Position numbers and translations under genes: made by a program
Notes under the pieces: generated by a model
Told to the model about the DNA's origin: nothing
The model's database searches: none
The model's input: only the letters and a program-made list of their open reading frames with translations
In this document: one piece after another, positions 1-13,471 of the stretch
Numbering within the stretch: position 1 is the first letter of the stretch
Layout: each line of letters starts with the position of its first letter
Source of the DNA: Hydractinia symbiolongicarpus
Taxonomy: Eukaryota; Cnidaria; Hydrozoa; Anthoathecata; Hydractiniidae
Length of the DNA stretch: 64,000 nucleotides
Direction of reading: 5' to 3'
Assembly (NCBI RefSeq): GCF_029227915.1
Contig: NC_079879.1
Location: 19,541,001 to 19,605,000, forward strand

Positions 1-475
1 TCATATTAGTGTTTCTCGATCTGTTGTAACATGCAAATGAACTTTACAACTTCGAACAACGCCTTTTTCAAATGGTAGTTTATCTCGCTGATTAAATAAA
101 ACATTGCTCATCGAGATCTTTATACAGGCAATTAAAACACAATAACCATAGCGCTGTCATTATGTTTTCAAAACATATGTCGACTGTATTTCAGTACGGG
201 TGTTCTCAATCTACCTAAAAATTCTTCTTTCTTATCTAGTTATTGAAAAAAAATGTGTATATAAAGTGATTTATTGAAAATTTCAAACCACCTGGTTTGC
301 ACTATTAATGACCTTCGTTTTTAAAGCTATTTAAGTCCTCAGTAATTTCTAAAAGTAGACGCACCCCCTGTTTCTTAGAATCTATCATAACAAAGTGATC
401 TATGTCTATATCTGGTTGTCTTCTCTAGATGTCGTAAAAAATTTTAATTCATTGCATTATTACTATTCTGTCCTA
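1..475 (-). promoter_or_regulatory. 5' flank of an LU-family gene lying left of the window
   Basis: The first bases match, with small differences, the sequence directly upstream of the start codon of the complete LU gene at 19,852-21,472 (compare 1-300 with 21,475-21,770, including the shared TCTGTTGTAA and GAACAACGCC words). The start codon of a further tandem copy should therefore lie a few bases left of position 1, reading leftwards. No TATA box could be assigned with confidence. The conserved flank probably carries the promoter of that copy. Confidence 0.6.
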
Positions 476-1590
476 GGTTGTTCAATTTTCAATCTAAGTC
501 AATTAATTCATTTCTTTGTTCAACCATAGTTCAACAGCGAATGAAATTATTTATTATTCATCATAAAGTATTATTATTTCGTACGAAGTAAGTAGTAGTT
601 ATCACACAGTGTGAAGAAAAACATTGGAAAATGTTTGGAGTTTTTCAGGTTCCCGTTAAAAGTACGAAAAATGAAAAGCTGAAAAAAATTATGACGAGAC
701 CAGCAGAAATTCACATACGCCCGCGGATAAAATAATTTTAATTATTACAAGCTTTCTTTGTCCTACAATGACTAACAATAATTTTCGACTTATTCATAGT
801 AGTTTTGTTAGTACAAAATTTTAAAAATCCATTCTTTTTTTTTTGCTGTCTTTGTTATAAAACCCACTAACACATGGACATTTAGAAGTTGCGTAGGGAT
901 TTTTGTTGCGTTTTCTCTTTTACTTTTACTTTTACCATAGTTTACATTTTTGTACAGCCCAGCCTTGTTTTTATATTATAAAAAATAATCTCGGTATTTT
1001 TGTGTTTAATAAAACCGCAAATAACCTTATATAGGCAGTGTACATTTTTTGAATACCATAATGCTTTTTTATCGAATAGTGCTATTTCTGCCATAAAATA
1101 GCAAACATGGACCAACTGAACCTCTCAATATTTGACAGGATGCCTTCACCCATAATGTCTAAATAAAATTACGGGCTTTAAGTATTGCTTTACTGAAAAT
1201 TGGGATGTTGCTATTGTCTACTTGTTGCTGTAATTTGTATAGTGTGCGCTATATTCACACTTTCGAAATCAAGGACAAACAATTAGTAACACTATTCAAG
1301 AGTCATTGATGGTTTGCAATTAATTCTGGAATTTAATTTTGTTAATTATCACGGTCTTGTTTTCCAAGATTAGATAAAATAACTTCGCTACCAAGGCTTG
1401 ACACTCAGCATTTCACATGAGAATTGCTAAATTCTATCTTACAAGCTAAGAAAGAAAGATCTTTCAGAACATCCTTCTAAATTCACCATTCACAGAAACT
1501 TTATTGCTTACGTCAGCAAATTTAACTGCCACAATAACTATTCTTATACCCAGCTGCAAATTCAGGAAAATATTATTTATTTTTTGGGCG
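476..1590 (+). repeat. Left arm of a large inverted repeat
   Basis: This stretch reappears reverse-complemented at 8,665-9,930. Matching landmarks in the same order include CAACAGCGAAT near 535 and 9,845, the ACATTGGAAAATGTTTGGAG word near 624 (9,740 in the other arm), a block around TTTACATTTTTGTACAGCCC near 945 (9,300), GTGCGCTATATTCAC near 1,246 (8,750), and CAGGAAAATATTATTTATT near 1,563 (8,680). Identity is imperfect, so the duplication is not recent. It could be an inverted segmental duplication of the LU 5' region or the long terminal inverted repeats of an unrecognised transposon. Confidence 0.75.
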
Positions 1591-2506
1591 TTATACTCTC
1601 GTTTCAGTTTCTAATTATAATTATAAAATTAAAATTATAAAGTCGTCATTAAGGAACCTTTGTTCTCCATTTTTGAGCTTACAATTAATTTGATTGTTTA
1701 GGACAAGGAAATTTATCATTTGATTATTACTATCATTTAGTTAACTTGCAAACATTACGATTGCATACATTATCTTGACTTTATACGTTGTTATACAAAG
1801 AAATTTATAAACCATGACTTAAAGTAAACAATAACATACAGAGTATAACACTTTGTTTGGTCTTTCACGGTTCAATGAAAAATACCTTTCCGTATTTTTT
1901 ATGAGACACCGAACAAACACGGAACAACAACTATCTGTTGCCGTGTGAAAAATTTGTTGTCTATCAGAATCAGAAATGCACGGTAAAAAGAACGAGTGAA
2001 ATTGATGGGAAACTATGTAAAAAAAAAGTTTATAACAATATTGTCAATGTACTATCAAGACGAAATTCCAACTTACTTAAATTTCAATAATGAAGAAATA
2101 AACTTTGCTGCGCTTAGCTACTTTCACTGTGCAATGCAATCAATATAAAAAGAGTTGTCGAGCTAGACACATGTAGGTTCGCCACCGATAAATTAGAAAT
2201 GTAATTTTTAGATAAAACGCATAAAAAACTGAGTTCCCAAGATTCCACTTTGTCCAATCAAACGGCTTTATCTTCACCAAAGCGAAAAAGGTTTGATTTA
2301 AAACTTCTGTACCAGTAAGGCTGCAGTGTGTTTCATACAACATATTCCACGGGCCAATGACTAGTTCTTATAACATGTAAAACAAATATGATATCCAGCC
2401 GCAGTATACGTATTTCTATGTTTAAAGAACTTGTTTCCCTGACCTATCAAATGATATGTGTACTCCCCCGGTTTTTTTGAAACATAGCTACAATTGCCAC
2501 CAAGCC

Positions 2507-2636
2507 ATCACGCTACCAAGTTATCTAGCTACTAAGCTACAAATTTATCAAGTTATCAAGATACGAAGCTCTATCAAACTACCACGCTACCAAGTCATCA
2601 AGTCATCAAGTTACCAAGCTAAGCTGGCATAGTTAA
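2507..2636 (+). repeat. Degenerate short tandem repeat (CTACCAAG/TATCAAG type)
   Basis: A run of diverged 8-10 bp units such as CTACCAAGT, TATCAAGAT and CATCAAGT repeated more than ten times. There is no coding interpretation. Confidence 0.6.
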
Positions 2637-4544
2637 AAACTTTTCTACCTGATGGAAATGTATACTACCCCAGTTGTTTGCAACATGCGAAAAGTTTCTG
2701 GACACAATATAGCTACAATATTCCCAGAAAAATATGATCCATTTCCATTTCATTTAATGTTGCAAAAGTTTTTCTTAAGGCTCCGCAGTATACAGGATTA
2801 CACGATTACATGTGACCACGGCGACTTCTGAATAAACAAGGAGCATGGGGGTCAGAAAGTACTAATACTAAATTATGTAGCTAGCTATGTTCTTTTGCTC
2901 CTTTGATAAACTGTTTGGTCCTTGGTTTTTAGATTAAAATTACAAGAGCAAACATATTTTGTGGGCAATTGTATCTAACTAACAAGCAATGTTACGGAAG
3001 ATTTCTAATCAGAACAGACTTGTGTCAATCACTGTGCAGTAGTTATAGCGGATTATCTGTCTTAAAGAATTCATTTATTCTCGCAAAGAAGATAGCTTTA
3101 TGTTAAATAAGTAGATATGTTTTAGATTTTTGATAGCTAATAAGCTAGTTTTACTCTAGTTTAGTAGCTAGCTTTATGCCAGTTAAGTAACTAGTTTTAT
3201 ACGCTAGCTAAGTAGACATGCTTCCCAAATTGGTAGTTTTATGCTAGCTATAAAGGTATTCATTACATGCCAAAAATAAGGATATGTTAGCTACAGGCCC
3301 GTCCTTCGTTTTTTTGAAATTACTAATCCCTTTATTTACGCTAACTAAACTTGGCACAATCTTTAAAAATCGACACACTCCATTTCCATTGTCTCACTTA
3401 GTCGGAAATGTATTGGAGAACGATCAGGTTAAATGGCTGGTAAACAATACGAAAAATAAACAAAATTTAGTTATTTTTGATGAATATGTGGACGAAATGC
3501 GGAAACTCTATAAAAATCCTATACACCCTCTGCCTTACTTATTCGACGAAAAAATTAGTTTCGATTCGCAGAAACTTGTCCCTGCAAACCTTTACCTTGG
3601 GTGTGGGATTGGATTTTGTGATTTAACCCTGTATTTTGTTCCACTTATCAAGATCGGATATTTTATTTTTCTTATTTGACACAAACGCGCATCCTCAATT
3701 TCTATTTCTCTTTTATTATTCCATACTTGAAAAACGACTCTTGATTGACGCCAGCAAGGTGTATCAACATAGTCGCACCAAAAATAATATGATATAGATA
3801 GTATTCTGAAAGTCGATAATAATATGATAAGCATACTATTTTACGGCCTTGCAAGCACCGTGTAAAGCTCTGCTCCTAATATTTGCGTAGCTGATAAATA
3901 AAAGATGGCGGGCTGTACTTTATCTTGTGTTTTTCTGCACTTTTCTTCAATTGTAGTGCTTCTTTGTATAATCTACCTAATGGGATATTACAGTAGTAAC
4001 GTAGCTAAATAACAGACGGCTGGCTGTTTAAAGCATTGAAACCAACTAAATAGATTTTTGTCAGGCGGCTTTGTTGTCTGGTAAAATGAAAGGCACCCTC
4101 CACCAAGCTAGCTAGGCAGCTTTTTGTGTTTCTTGCTAAAATGATGCAGCTGCAACCTCAGCATGCCATGCTGTTGTGATATTCATTATCATCATTAGAT
4201 GTATTCAGCCAGCTACAGTTTTTAAACCTCTGAGTCCTGTGATATCAGTTTAGCTAGCTAGCTATAGTCCAGTTTTAGTCTTTCATACTGGCAACTGTTG
4301 CTGTTGCTTAGTGGTTTTAACTGAAATAATTGACAGGATATATCCCTTGATATTTGTGAGGCTAGCCATGTAAAATATGCACATCTATCTAATCTAACTA
4401 CTACTCATATTATTTTGCTAAACACAAATGTTGTTTAGATGTTTAGGGGGAAGGGGTGAAGGCTTAATACGTTGACTTAGGCAAAATGACACAATTATAT
4501 ATAATAACAAGGACTTATACATAATAGAAACAAGAAAATTTATA

Positions 4545-4600
4545 TGCTTTATATATATATATATATATATAAAATATATAAAAAATATATATATATACTT
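4545..4600. repeat. AT dinucleotide microsatellite
   Basis: A nearly pure (TA)n tract broken by short A runs. It lies downstream of the zinc-ribbon exon at 4,665-4,751. Confidence 0.9.
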
Positions 4601-4664
4601 ACTCTTCCATGAATAATTTGCTTTTGCAAGTAGCTGTTTACTTTGCCCTTTGGAATGTAACTTT

Positions 4665-4751
4665 CTAACGTTCTTCCTTTTTTTCAATTTTTTTACCACA
4701 TGGGCATACCTTTTTAGCTGCTGCATTTTCCAGGCCGCATACCTGACATTC
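4665..4751 (-). CDS. Probable terminal exon encoding a Cys4 zinc ribbon
   Basis: Directly after a good acceptor (ATTTACAG, minus strand) an 87-base frame encodes 28 residues and a stop. The peptide starts ECQVCGLENAAAKKVCPCG and ends in a lysine/glutamate-rich tail. The C-x2-C-x11-C-x-C spacing resembles the small zinc ribbons of UPF0547-type proteins and of some transposon-encoded proteins. The upstream exon(s) were not found, so this may be the last exon of an unidentified gene or a leftover of a mobile element. A longer overlapping frame in another phase lacks the cysteines and is treated as spurious. The cysteine pattern is visible; family and function are not certain. Confidence 0.4.
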   Translation of the reverse strand, partial: ECQVCGLENAAAKKVCPCGKKIEKKEER

Positions 4752-5013
4752 CTGTAAATAAATGTTCTTGTCAACAGCTTAGGAATACTGAATGGACACC
4801 CCTTTTTGAGTGCCCTCTTTTGATTAGAAATTAAATGAGCGCCACCCTTAAAATTTTCAAAAAAGGTTCTCATTTGATAAAATAGTGGTTAAAGGAGGCA
4901 CTCATTTTGAAATTATTCAAACAAGGCAAAATAATACAATTAATTTAAAGGAACATCTGTGCATGCGAGATAAGTACAAACCTATACCATTAGATTTTGT
5001 GATGTATAGATAT

Positions 5014-5086
5014 GGATCGAGTGTGACTTGAACTCACGAACTTATGCTAGCAGGGAGATTGCCCCAATGTGCTATTGATCCAATCC
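5014..5086 (-). repeat. tRNA-derived sequence (SINE head or tRNA pseudogene)
   Basis: On the minus strand 73 bases have ends that pair as a seven-base acceptor stem (GGATTGG with CTCGATCC, allowing G-T pairs), an A-box-like TGGATCAATAG and a B-box-like GAGTTCAAGTC. The D-arm loop is too short and the anticodon arm does not fold cleanly, so it is unlikely to be a working tRNA. A tRNA-derived SINE or pseudogene fits best. Confidence 0.45.
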
Positions 5087-8000
5087 GATGCTATCTATCT
5101 ATAAATTAGCTTTTTTAAACTATTTTTATTTGTACCAATATAAATATACATATAGTATGCAATGAGTTCACAAGTGCCTCCCCCTGAATGAGAGCCCCTT
5201 CCTTAAAATTCCAAAATTATTAAATATATACGGTGTATATTTGTGTTATCTATTCTTCGAAGAAAAGTTCTCCATACGTTTACGCAGAGCAAAATTACAT
5301 GTATTTTAAATAAAATAACATAAATTGAGAAACGTGTGTGTATAGTTTTTATTTTATTTTACTTAAAGTATATATAATAACTTATCTTTACTATATACTC
5401 TTTGAAGGCTTGTTCTTATTGTGTATTACTTCGTCTTGGTTTTGTTTTTTTAATCGTTTTTTAACATGCATATATATATGTATATAATTGAGAACGTAGA
5501 AATTTACATGTTATATTATGTATGTTTGTTTGAGAAAGTGGATTGATAATTCAAAAAATTTTATGAATATATAACTTTAACTTTATAACTTTAACTTTAA
5601 TCAAACTTTGTTGGTTATTCTTTACTGTGAGTGTTGAAGTATATATAAATATTGCATGGCATAACCTGAATTACTCAATTGTTTTCGAATATTCTTTCAT
5701 ATATCCTTTACGTCAACACAGCATAAGAGACAAAGATATAAATTATTAAAGAAAACATATCACTGTAACCAAAAATACCTTTAATCTCTTTGCATACTTA
5801 ATATTTGTTGGCTTAACTTCGGCGGTTCTATCGGCATCTATATATAAAGTATATCATCATCTGTTGAATAAATAAGAGAATGTAACTTTATATAAAAGAA
5901 ACGGCAACTCGTAGTTACATAAAAACAAGCGAATGAGAATTCATAATATGCAGACATTGCAACCATGCCCTGAGATTTTCTTAGTTGACCCCCATGGTAG
6001 GCAGCATACCCTATAACGTAATATCACTTAACACAATTTTAACATAACTTCGACCCCCCGCTTGTAATGGAGGAGCATAACAAACACCCTCCCTCATCTC
6101 TGAAAATTATGCAACAGTTAAATGTTTCTTCCTTGTTGGTGATTCAATATAGGCAACTGAATATTTCAGTAGGTTAGCTACAGCCATGTAAGGGAAATTG
6201 GGGAGATGGGACACTGTGTGGGACGTTGGATGTTGCCAGGGATTTGTCTGGGTAGAGCACAGATCTTAAATGGGTATGTGGTGTAGGTCATAAAATGAGC
6301 ATTACACACTTCATTCAGGACTCTTCATCTAAGCCATGGCCGGACACTGAAATGATAGACAGACTCGAAATAGGCTCTGTCATGTGCCTATCAGATTGTT
6401 ATTTCACAGAAACCTATTACGATGATGGTAGCAATATAGCTAGCTAGCTGCTAAGCTGGAAATGAAATGTGGATTTCATTAAGAAAGATTTCTTGGTAAT
6501 AGCCAGCAGTGAAATATAATTATATACCTCTTTTTTGACCACTATTTTCCATTGTTATTGTGCTAGATTTTTACTTGTTACGATGTGATCTGAGGACAGA
6601 AATTTCCCGCTTAAAGTAGGTCACAAGCGTACCATCGCGCCATATCTTACCACCACTCAGGCGCCCTCCTTTTTACTATGACTATCATATTATTTTCCAG
6701 AATTCAAATATTATGATATTAATATTATTTTCTCGCGCGAATAGGTTGGGTGTATAGCTGGCCTTCTTTATATAAAACTATGTTTTATTGCACAAGAATA
6801 ACTTTTTTGACATAACGAGAGGAAAGGGATCTCTTCCGTCATACGTATTTGAAGCCAGGAATTGACAACTGATATTTCAAACATTTTTTTATTTTCTTCC
6901 CAGTTTTAGCATGATGTAAACGTGAGTTATAAACGTAAACAAGAAGCCCAGCAGATGTATTCGTAAAAAGGCACTGTAATACCCCAAAGCGATAAGACAT
7001 TACACTAAATGGCTTAATATGAAAACCCAAATTTTTGTGCTAACATCGTTACACGTTTTCCACAAAAATCTACAAGGCATGTTGACCAAAATATTTGGTT
7101 TGAAATGAAGTTTAAGTACTCAGTATCTACATGAACAATAAATGAGAAAAATGTGCCGCCTTAAAAATTACTTTCGTTTTACAAATTCTTCATGCCAACA
7201 TCATCATTTAAAAACGTATCTGTGCCAAATAGGGTTAACGAAGGAGATATTCGCTTGATTTGAATAATAATTAAAGGAATTAAAACTGTGCGAAACTGTC
7301 TTGAAGTTTTGTGTTTCTACATAAACAACGTGCAGTTTTTGTTATGCACGCCACCACAGAAATAACAAGAAATCGAGATAAAGAAAACAAAAAAGAAGGA
7401 TCTCTCGTAGCTTAGTGTTCCTTTTGGCAAAGTGCAGTATTTGTTAAGCAAACAACCACAGAAATACCAGCAAATTAAATAAATAAAAGTTAGCTGGAAG
7501 ATCTCTCGTAACGAGACATAGTGTTAAAATAACGACCATGGGCATTGTTCACGTATTCTGTTCTTGATTTGCGTAAGACAGCCCTCTAATAGTGCACAGA
7601 AGTTCACAGAAGTTAAGTAATGACAAGACACATACTGAGAGCTACCCGTTTAAAGTATTTATTAAAGTTGATTGATGGTGGTTCTTTTAAAAATAGGGAA
7701 AACAGAAGTGGAAAGTTGTCCGAAAAATAAGTTTACCATTACAAAAGTTGGAATGCATTTTGTACTAAATCCCAAAGTGGGAATAAGAATCACACCTTGC
7801 CATTTTTGTGGTTTTGCCAGAAAAAAGAATTTGTGCTATCAGAAGTTGAAAATTCGACAATAAATAACGATGTCGCTTAAATTAAGAGGTACGAGATTGT
7901 GGTCCCTGTACACAAAGCTGTTTCAATATTTTTTAAAATTGGATTCAAATTTGTATACATAAGTCATTGTTCGTTCTTGTAACTTTAAATGGTGATTTTT

Positions 8001-8664
8001 TTAGACTTTTTTATTTTATTTTTTATTTGTAGCAAGAAATTTTTGTGAAAATATTTTAGCAGAACATATATTTGCGATTGCGGGCCCTATTCCTAGTTTA
8101 AGTTTCAGAAACCTAATCAGTGAAATTGCACTTTGTAGGAAAAACACCAAAATATTTCCAGAAACCTTTTGAAAGGTATTGAATTTAAATTTCTTGAACA
8201 CGGCGAAAAGTAAAAACGATATATTTGATATTATTATGTGATAACGTTTTGTAAAAGAAAGCAAACAGACAAACAAACAAACAAAAAAAACTTTCTAGCC
8301 CTTATTTCCCCTTTACGTCTAAAGTTTTAATACTTATTTTTTGTAAGCACGCATTCCATATGCAGACATAAGTTTCGAATAACAAAAATGAGTTTCACAG
8401 TTAGCATTACGAGGGGCCAGCTACCAAAACTTCGTTATATTAGTTCAGTTTAAACTCCAGAATTCCTCAAATTTTAAAAAGAAGAACATGCACAAGGCAC
8501 TCTAATGAATTGTGATTTGAAATATAGATTTTAAAAAAAAAAAACAAAAAAAAAACAACACCAAAACTATTAATTACACAAAAAATAAGATAAGTTTGGC
8601 CTAAAATAAAGAATTTACAAAAGTTTCTAGTTCCCCCCAAAAAAAGAAACGTAAGACTAAGGCC
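5087..8664. other. No gene recognised
   Basis: Only frames of about 60-90 codons with no recognisable similarity. A short imperfect repeat around CACAGAAATA occurs near 7,355 and 7,455. It forms the second part of the interval enclosed by the inverted repeat arms. Confidence 0.5.
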
Positions 8665-9930
8665 GAAATTAATAAATAATATTTTCCTGAATTTGCAGCT
8701 GGCTATAAGAATAGCTATATTAATTGTCCTTCATTTGGGGAGCGTGAATATAGCGCACGCTATACTAAATTTATACTTCAACAAGAAAACAAAAACAATG
8801 TTTCAATTTTTAGTACAGGCGATAGTCCAAAAAGGGCCATTTTGAACTTCCGTGTAGCATCGGAATTAACTCGTAAAAATATCTTTTACTGTTAACAAAA
8901 AATAATATTTTTTTATGAGTGATTTGCGGGAAACTTTAAATTTGTAAAATAATGCCATCAAAGGCTATAAATCATCTCCATCCCAGACATTTTACAAACA
9001 GTTTAAAGTCAGACTTATTTACCTCTTCCAATCTACTATCGTGTGCATAATAAAGGGGTAAATTCAGCAGAAAATTGCATATGTAAAACCCTTCTCCCCC
9101 ATTTTTCAATTCTGCACAACCAGCCCGTAACGGTATTTAGACATTGTGATAGGGGTGAAGGAGGTTAAGTTCTTCCAGGTTTACAATTTTCTGGCAAAAA
9201 TAGCACTATTCGATCAAAAATTTGCATGGTTGTCAAAAAACTGATACTGGCTATATAAAGTTGTTTGCAGTCCTGAGATTATTTTTTAAAACATTTTGTT
9301 GGGTTGTACAAAAATGTAAACTATGGTGAAAGTAAAAGGAAAAGACAACACGCAACGAAAATTGGCAACTTCTAAATGTTTATGTTATACCCAGCATGAA
9401 ATACACTGCCAGATAATATGAAAAAAAATAAAAGGAAGTATTTCTTGCTGTATTCTAAATTATGGTAGTGGGTTTTATAACAAAGAAACAAAAAAATAAC
9501 CATGTCCTTCTAAAATATTGTACTAATAACACAGATAATAGGTACAAGCGGAAACGAAACGTTGCTCAATGTAAAAGAAAGGCAGCCTGTGATAATTAAA
9601 ATCGCTTTATCCACTAGGGTATAAAATTTCATTTTAAATCTGAGAATATATATAACTATCAATTTGAGCTGGTTACAAATTGCTATATTTTCTCCCGTTT
9701 TTTAGTTTTCGCACGTTTATACAAGAACCTGAAAAACTCAAAACATTTTCCAATATTTTTTTTGGCACTGTGCGATAACTGCTACTTATTTCATACAAGA
9801 AACAATACCTCTAGATGACATATATTATCTTGAAATAACTTTATTCGCTGTTGAGCAAAGAAATGCATGATCTAAATGACTTTGAATGAAAATTAAACAA
9901 GACGTATGATATACGCAAACAACCTCGCCA
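8665..9930 (-). repeat. Right arm of a large inverted repeat
   Basis: Reverse-complement counterpart of 476-1,590. It is about 150 bases longer than the left arm because of small insertions. The homology fades beyond 9,930, so it does not continue into the LU 5' flank seen at 1-475. Confidence 0.75.
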
Positions 9931-12862
9931 AAAAAGTTTATAAAAAGCTGAAGTTAGACACGACATATTTTGCTATTCGGATAGGCAATAATATTGATAG
10001 AAAATTTCTCGAAATTTCAATTTTCGTAAGGTTAGTCTGTAAACACGTCGTCGCGGGCGAGATAGTAAAAAGAAAAAAAAAGTAAAAATAGTTACCAAGA
10101 TGAGATTCGAACACACGACTACTCCCGTGTCGGTGCTCAGAGAGGCAAAAATTTCCGTTCTTGTAGGACACATTTGCGTTTTAATACAAGCTCACGAGCT
10201 TGTAACAACGAAAAAGAGAATAGTAACGAGAAAGATTCAGCGACAGACATTGGCAAAACCGCTAACATCCTCCAGGCTATTCATTGACTGCAAGAGTCGC
10301 GGAAAGAGGTAACCTGTTTAACTATTAAAAACTGTTTTGAAAAATGCGGCGGTATCGTTAAATCCGAGGAAGAATTGACTGTGGTCGAAGAAGATGATCG
10401 TGAATTTAAAGCTCTTGTACCAGAGTTTACATCTGAAATATCTGCTGCAGAGCATGCCAACGATGAAAACGTTCAAGTATTCGAGCCAGTGATCAAGAAA
10501 AATTAAATCGGTTGACGAGAAAAAAAGTTTACATAATATCACTTGCTGATCCAGGCGCCGGGTTGAAATAGACGAGCATGCGCGTTGCGATGCAAAACAG
10601 AAGAAAAAGAATAATAGCAAGCAAAGCAACAAGAAACAGGTTTAAATGGACTTCAGAACTTGTAGAACAACTTGAACATTCATTAAATGTAATTTTGATT
10701 TAATTTACCTCTTGCATCGTTTAAAAAAATTGCGCGCATTATTTTTAGCCAGGCAGCAGTGCAGGTCTTGTCCCTGGTCAACCTCTTGCACTTTTGACAT
10801 CGAGGCGGGCGGGTAAATTACGCCTGGTACAGTCTAGTGAGTTCTGTAATGCGAACGGCAGATTTCCATTGTTGAAATTTTGAATGGTAATAAGGTTCTT
10901 CTTTAAGCTTAGTAAAAAACATGACTTTGGCAATTTAGCTGGATAAGAAAATACACGTAGCTAACTAGCTAATGTTGCTAACATGTACAAAGGCAGACAT
11001 AATAAGGCATTACTAAATAAAAAAAATCTTTTTTTTATTCATTTTTCTGTTTAAAAAAAACAAGTGCTCTTAAAAAGCATAGTTTTGTCCAGACTAGCGA
11101 AATGCGTCTTCCAATTATTATAAACAGCTGATGTGACTGTTGATCTGCCATGTATAGCTAGCAAGCAAAAGCGTCACACTTGTGCAAAATTAAGCCACAC
11201 CAGTCATAGGCAGAAAAATGTCACGTTTCAAAACAAAATTCGGTCCGGAAGCGCCACAAAAAGAATTTGAAGCTGAAAACATACGAACCAAAGAAACAAA
11301 TTATATAGCTTGAGGGACCATCCAATAATTACATAATGGCTGAGGGGTGGGGATATGATCATATTTGTTACGCACTGTTAAGAAAATTTAGTTTTTATGT
11401 ATGTCAGATATTTTTAGTTATTTTAGTATACGATCTACATATTGGAACACTACTTTGCTTTTTGTATAAAATGAAAATGGAAATGAATAGACAAGATCTC
11501 AAAATTTTAAATATTAAGTAAAAAGTGGTGTGTGTGTGTGTGGTACTAGATTTGTTACGATGGGTTACAAGGGTGGAGAGTCGTAAAAAATGACTAATTT
11601 GGCTGCTACGTTATTATTAAATGGCTGATGCTATACAATATATAACACATTTAAGTGATAGTAGATTAATCTATCTCTTGGGTCACGCATTTCTGAATAC
11701 AAGTTTCTTAGCTAATTGTTATTGGCACCTATTACCTATATTTATCAACACAGTTCGGGTTCAGTTCATACTATATTGCTGCTTAAACGCAGTATATAGT
11801 GCTTTTAGGAAACCATAGCATATATATAAGGAGTAAAGGTAGCTAAGCATTATGTTAATTTGGAGCGAAATTTCAACCTAATATTTTTATCTATGTTGCT
11901 TATAAAAAATTTTTCAGCTAACATAAGACATTGAAAACATATTATATACTTCGTAAGCCAGCTATCTAAGCTAGCCTTTATTCTGTTTCCTTATTCAAGA
12001 TATAACTAGCTACATGCCACAATCTAAGACTTACACATTGTGACTTGTAAAATAGCAGCTAACAAAATCAGCTTATCTTATCACACGTTACCACATTTTG
12101 TTGATAATTGTTAAAAAATGCTTCTTAAAAGATTTAATCACCATAAAATATAGTTCCAGGGTAAACAAATAATGACTTTCTGAAGTCAACGTTGAAAAGC
12201 ATAAACAACCAAAAGACCCCCTGCCATGTTCGAAGGACTCGATTAAATTGCTTTTACTAGCTGCAGAGACTGTAACAGCGAGGCAAACTCATTTTTTATT
12301 TATGGCAACAAATATACTGGTTATAAAAAGCGGCCCGTACCAGGGTCTTGTTTGGCTGTTAATCGGATTGACCATAACAACTCGCCTCATACATGCATGT
12401 AAAATATTTAAGTCCTATACGTCTGAGAACCTTTGGTCATTTCTCGAAAATACCGCTTAAAATTTTTTATGAATTCCATATAACGGTGAAACTTATTACA
12501 ATTATTCTTAGATCTTGAATGTCACAACACAAACTTTATTTCGTTGACAGGAATAATTTCGCCAAAAAATGGGGTTAGCTAGTTAGTTAGTCAGGAGTTG
12601 GAAACCAATACTATCCTTGCTGGCGAGATAATAATTAAAGGCACATACAGTGCTGCTGAGCGCGAGAATAAAGGATGGTACGTTACAACGCAAACCATTA
12701 TTGTGTTGGCATTTTCTTTTATAAATGAGAATGTGCTTTGTCAAGATATCAGGCGGAAATTTCAAATTAAATGTGAAAACGATAAAAAAATTTGTATTTT
12801 TGTGAAGAAAAGCGTGTATTGCCTTGAGGAAGAGTTAGTTAAATCGAAACACTTGTGTATAA
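9931..12862. other. No intact gene; possible transposon scraps
   Basis: Around 10,560-10,690 (plus) two overlapping frames give a lysine-rich stretch followed by KWTSELVEQLEHSLN. This resembles the start of Myb/SANT-like domains found in some transposon proteins, but it is frame-broken and short. Around 10,095-10,150 (minus) a GTTCGAATC word recalls a tRNA T-arm but no cloverleaf forms. The rest, including frames at 11,336, 11,621 and 12,248, shows nothing recognisable. Confidence 0.35.
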
Positions 12863-12950
12863 AATACTAGCCAGGAGACCCGGCATAATTTTTCTTACCA
12901 CTGGCAATTTCAATAATAGTTGTGGTAGGGAAGATATTGCTGGGTTGAAA
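12863..12950. repeat. Palindromic short element (MITE-like), copy 1
   Basis: The stretch starts CTAGCCAGGAGACCC and continues through TTTCTTACCACTGG into an inverted partner TTGTGGTAGGGAAGATA, so it folds back on itself. Related copies lie at 18,953-19,040 and 52,553-52,640. Confidence 0.6.
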
Positions 12951-13471
12951 AACGAATTTCCCGCGCTCAGAATACTGTCAGATTTTTAATTGCATGATTT
13001 TATTGTTTTATGCTTGCTTGATCATTATCAGAAAATCCCAACTCCTTTATTGCTGTAAGCAAGAATGGTCTTACTGACCAAAAGAAAACTTGATTAATTC
13101 TCCTATTATTTAAGAAGGTAAAATGTGGCCACTTTGGCTTTTTGCCATTGGTATTTTCATTCGCTTGTTTATTTGAGAAAATAAAAACCTCCTTAACTTC
13201 CAGCATGGAATTGTGATAAGAGTTCATTATACGGAAAATAAATAACTAAAAAAGATTTTCATAACAATTTTAATTTATGTTGCATCAATTACAAATCCTT
13301 CAAAAACAGCTCTTAAAAAAGCTTTTTTGCATTATAAAAATACTACTCATAACCTGGAAAAAACACGGCTTCGCTCGTGCATTTTAAGCTTAAGGTTGGC
13401 TTATGTGACAGCCATTATAGTATTGTGCAAAAATAAAATATTCTTTAAAAAAAATTGATACACGAGTCTCT

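Larger units (their letters stand above)
1591..4664. other. Region inside the inverted repeat, no gene recognised
   Basis: The longest open frame is 131 codons at 3,284-3,679 on the plus strand. It matches nothing I recognise and has no clear splice context, so it is not called as a gene. The stretch contains scattered TAGC words and a degenerate short tandem repeat, listed separately. Confidence 0.4.

Noticed and set aside
3284-3679. 131-codon ORF as a gene
   Set aside because: No recognisable domain, splice signals or conserved copy; length is within chance for this base composition when many frames are scanned.
5014-5086. Functional tRNA gene
   Set aside because: The acceptor stem pairs, but the D and anticodon arms are defective.
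10090-10150. tRNA gene on the minus strand
   Set aside because: Only a T-loop-like word is present; the stems do not pair.
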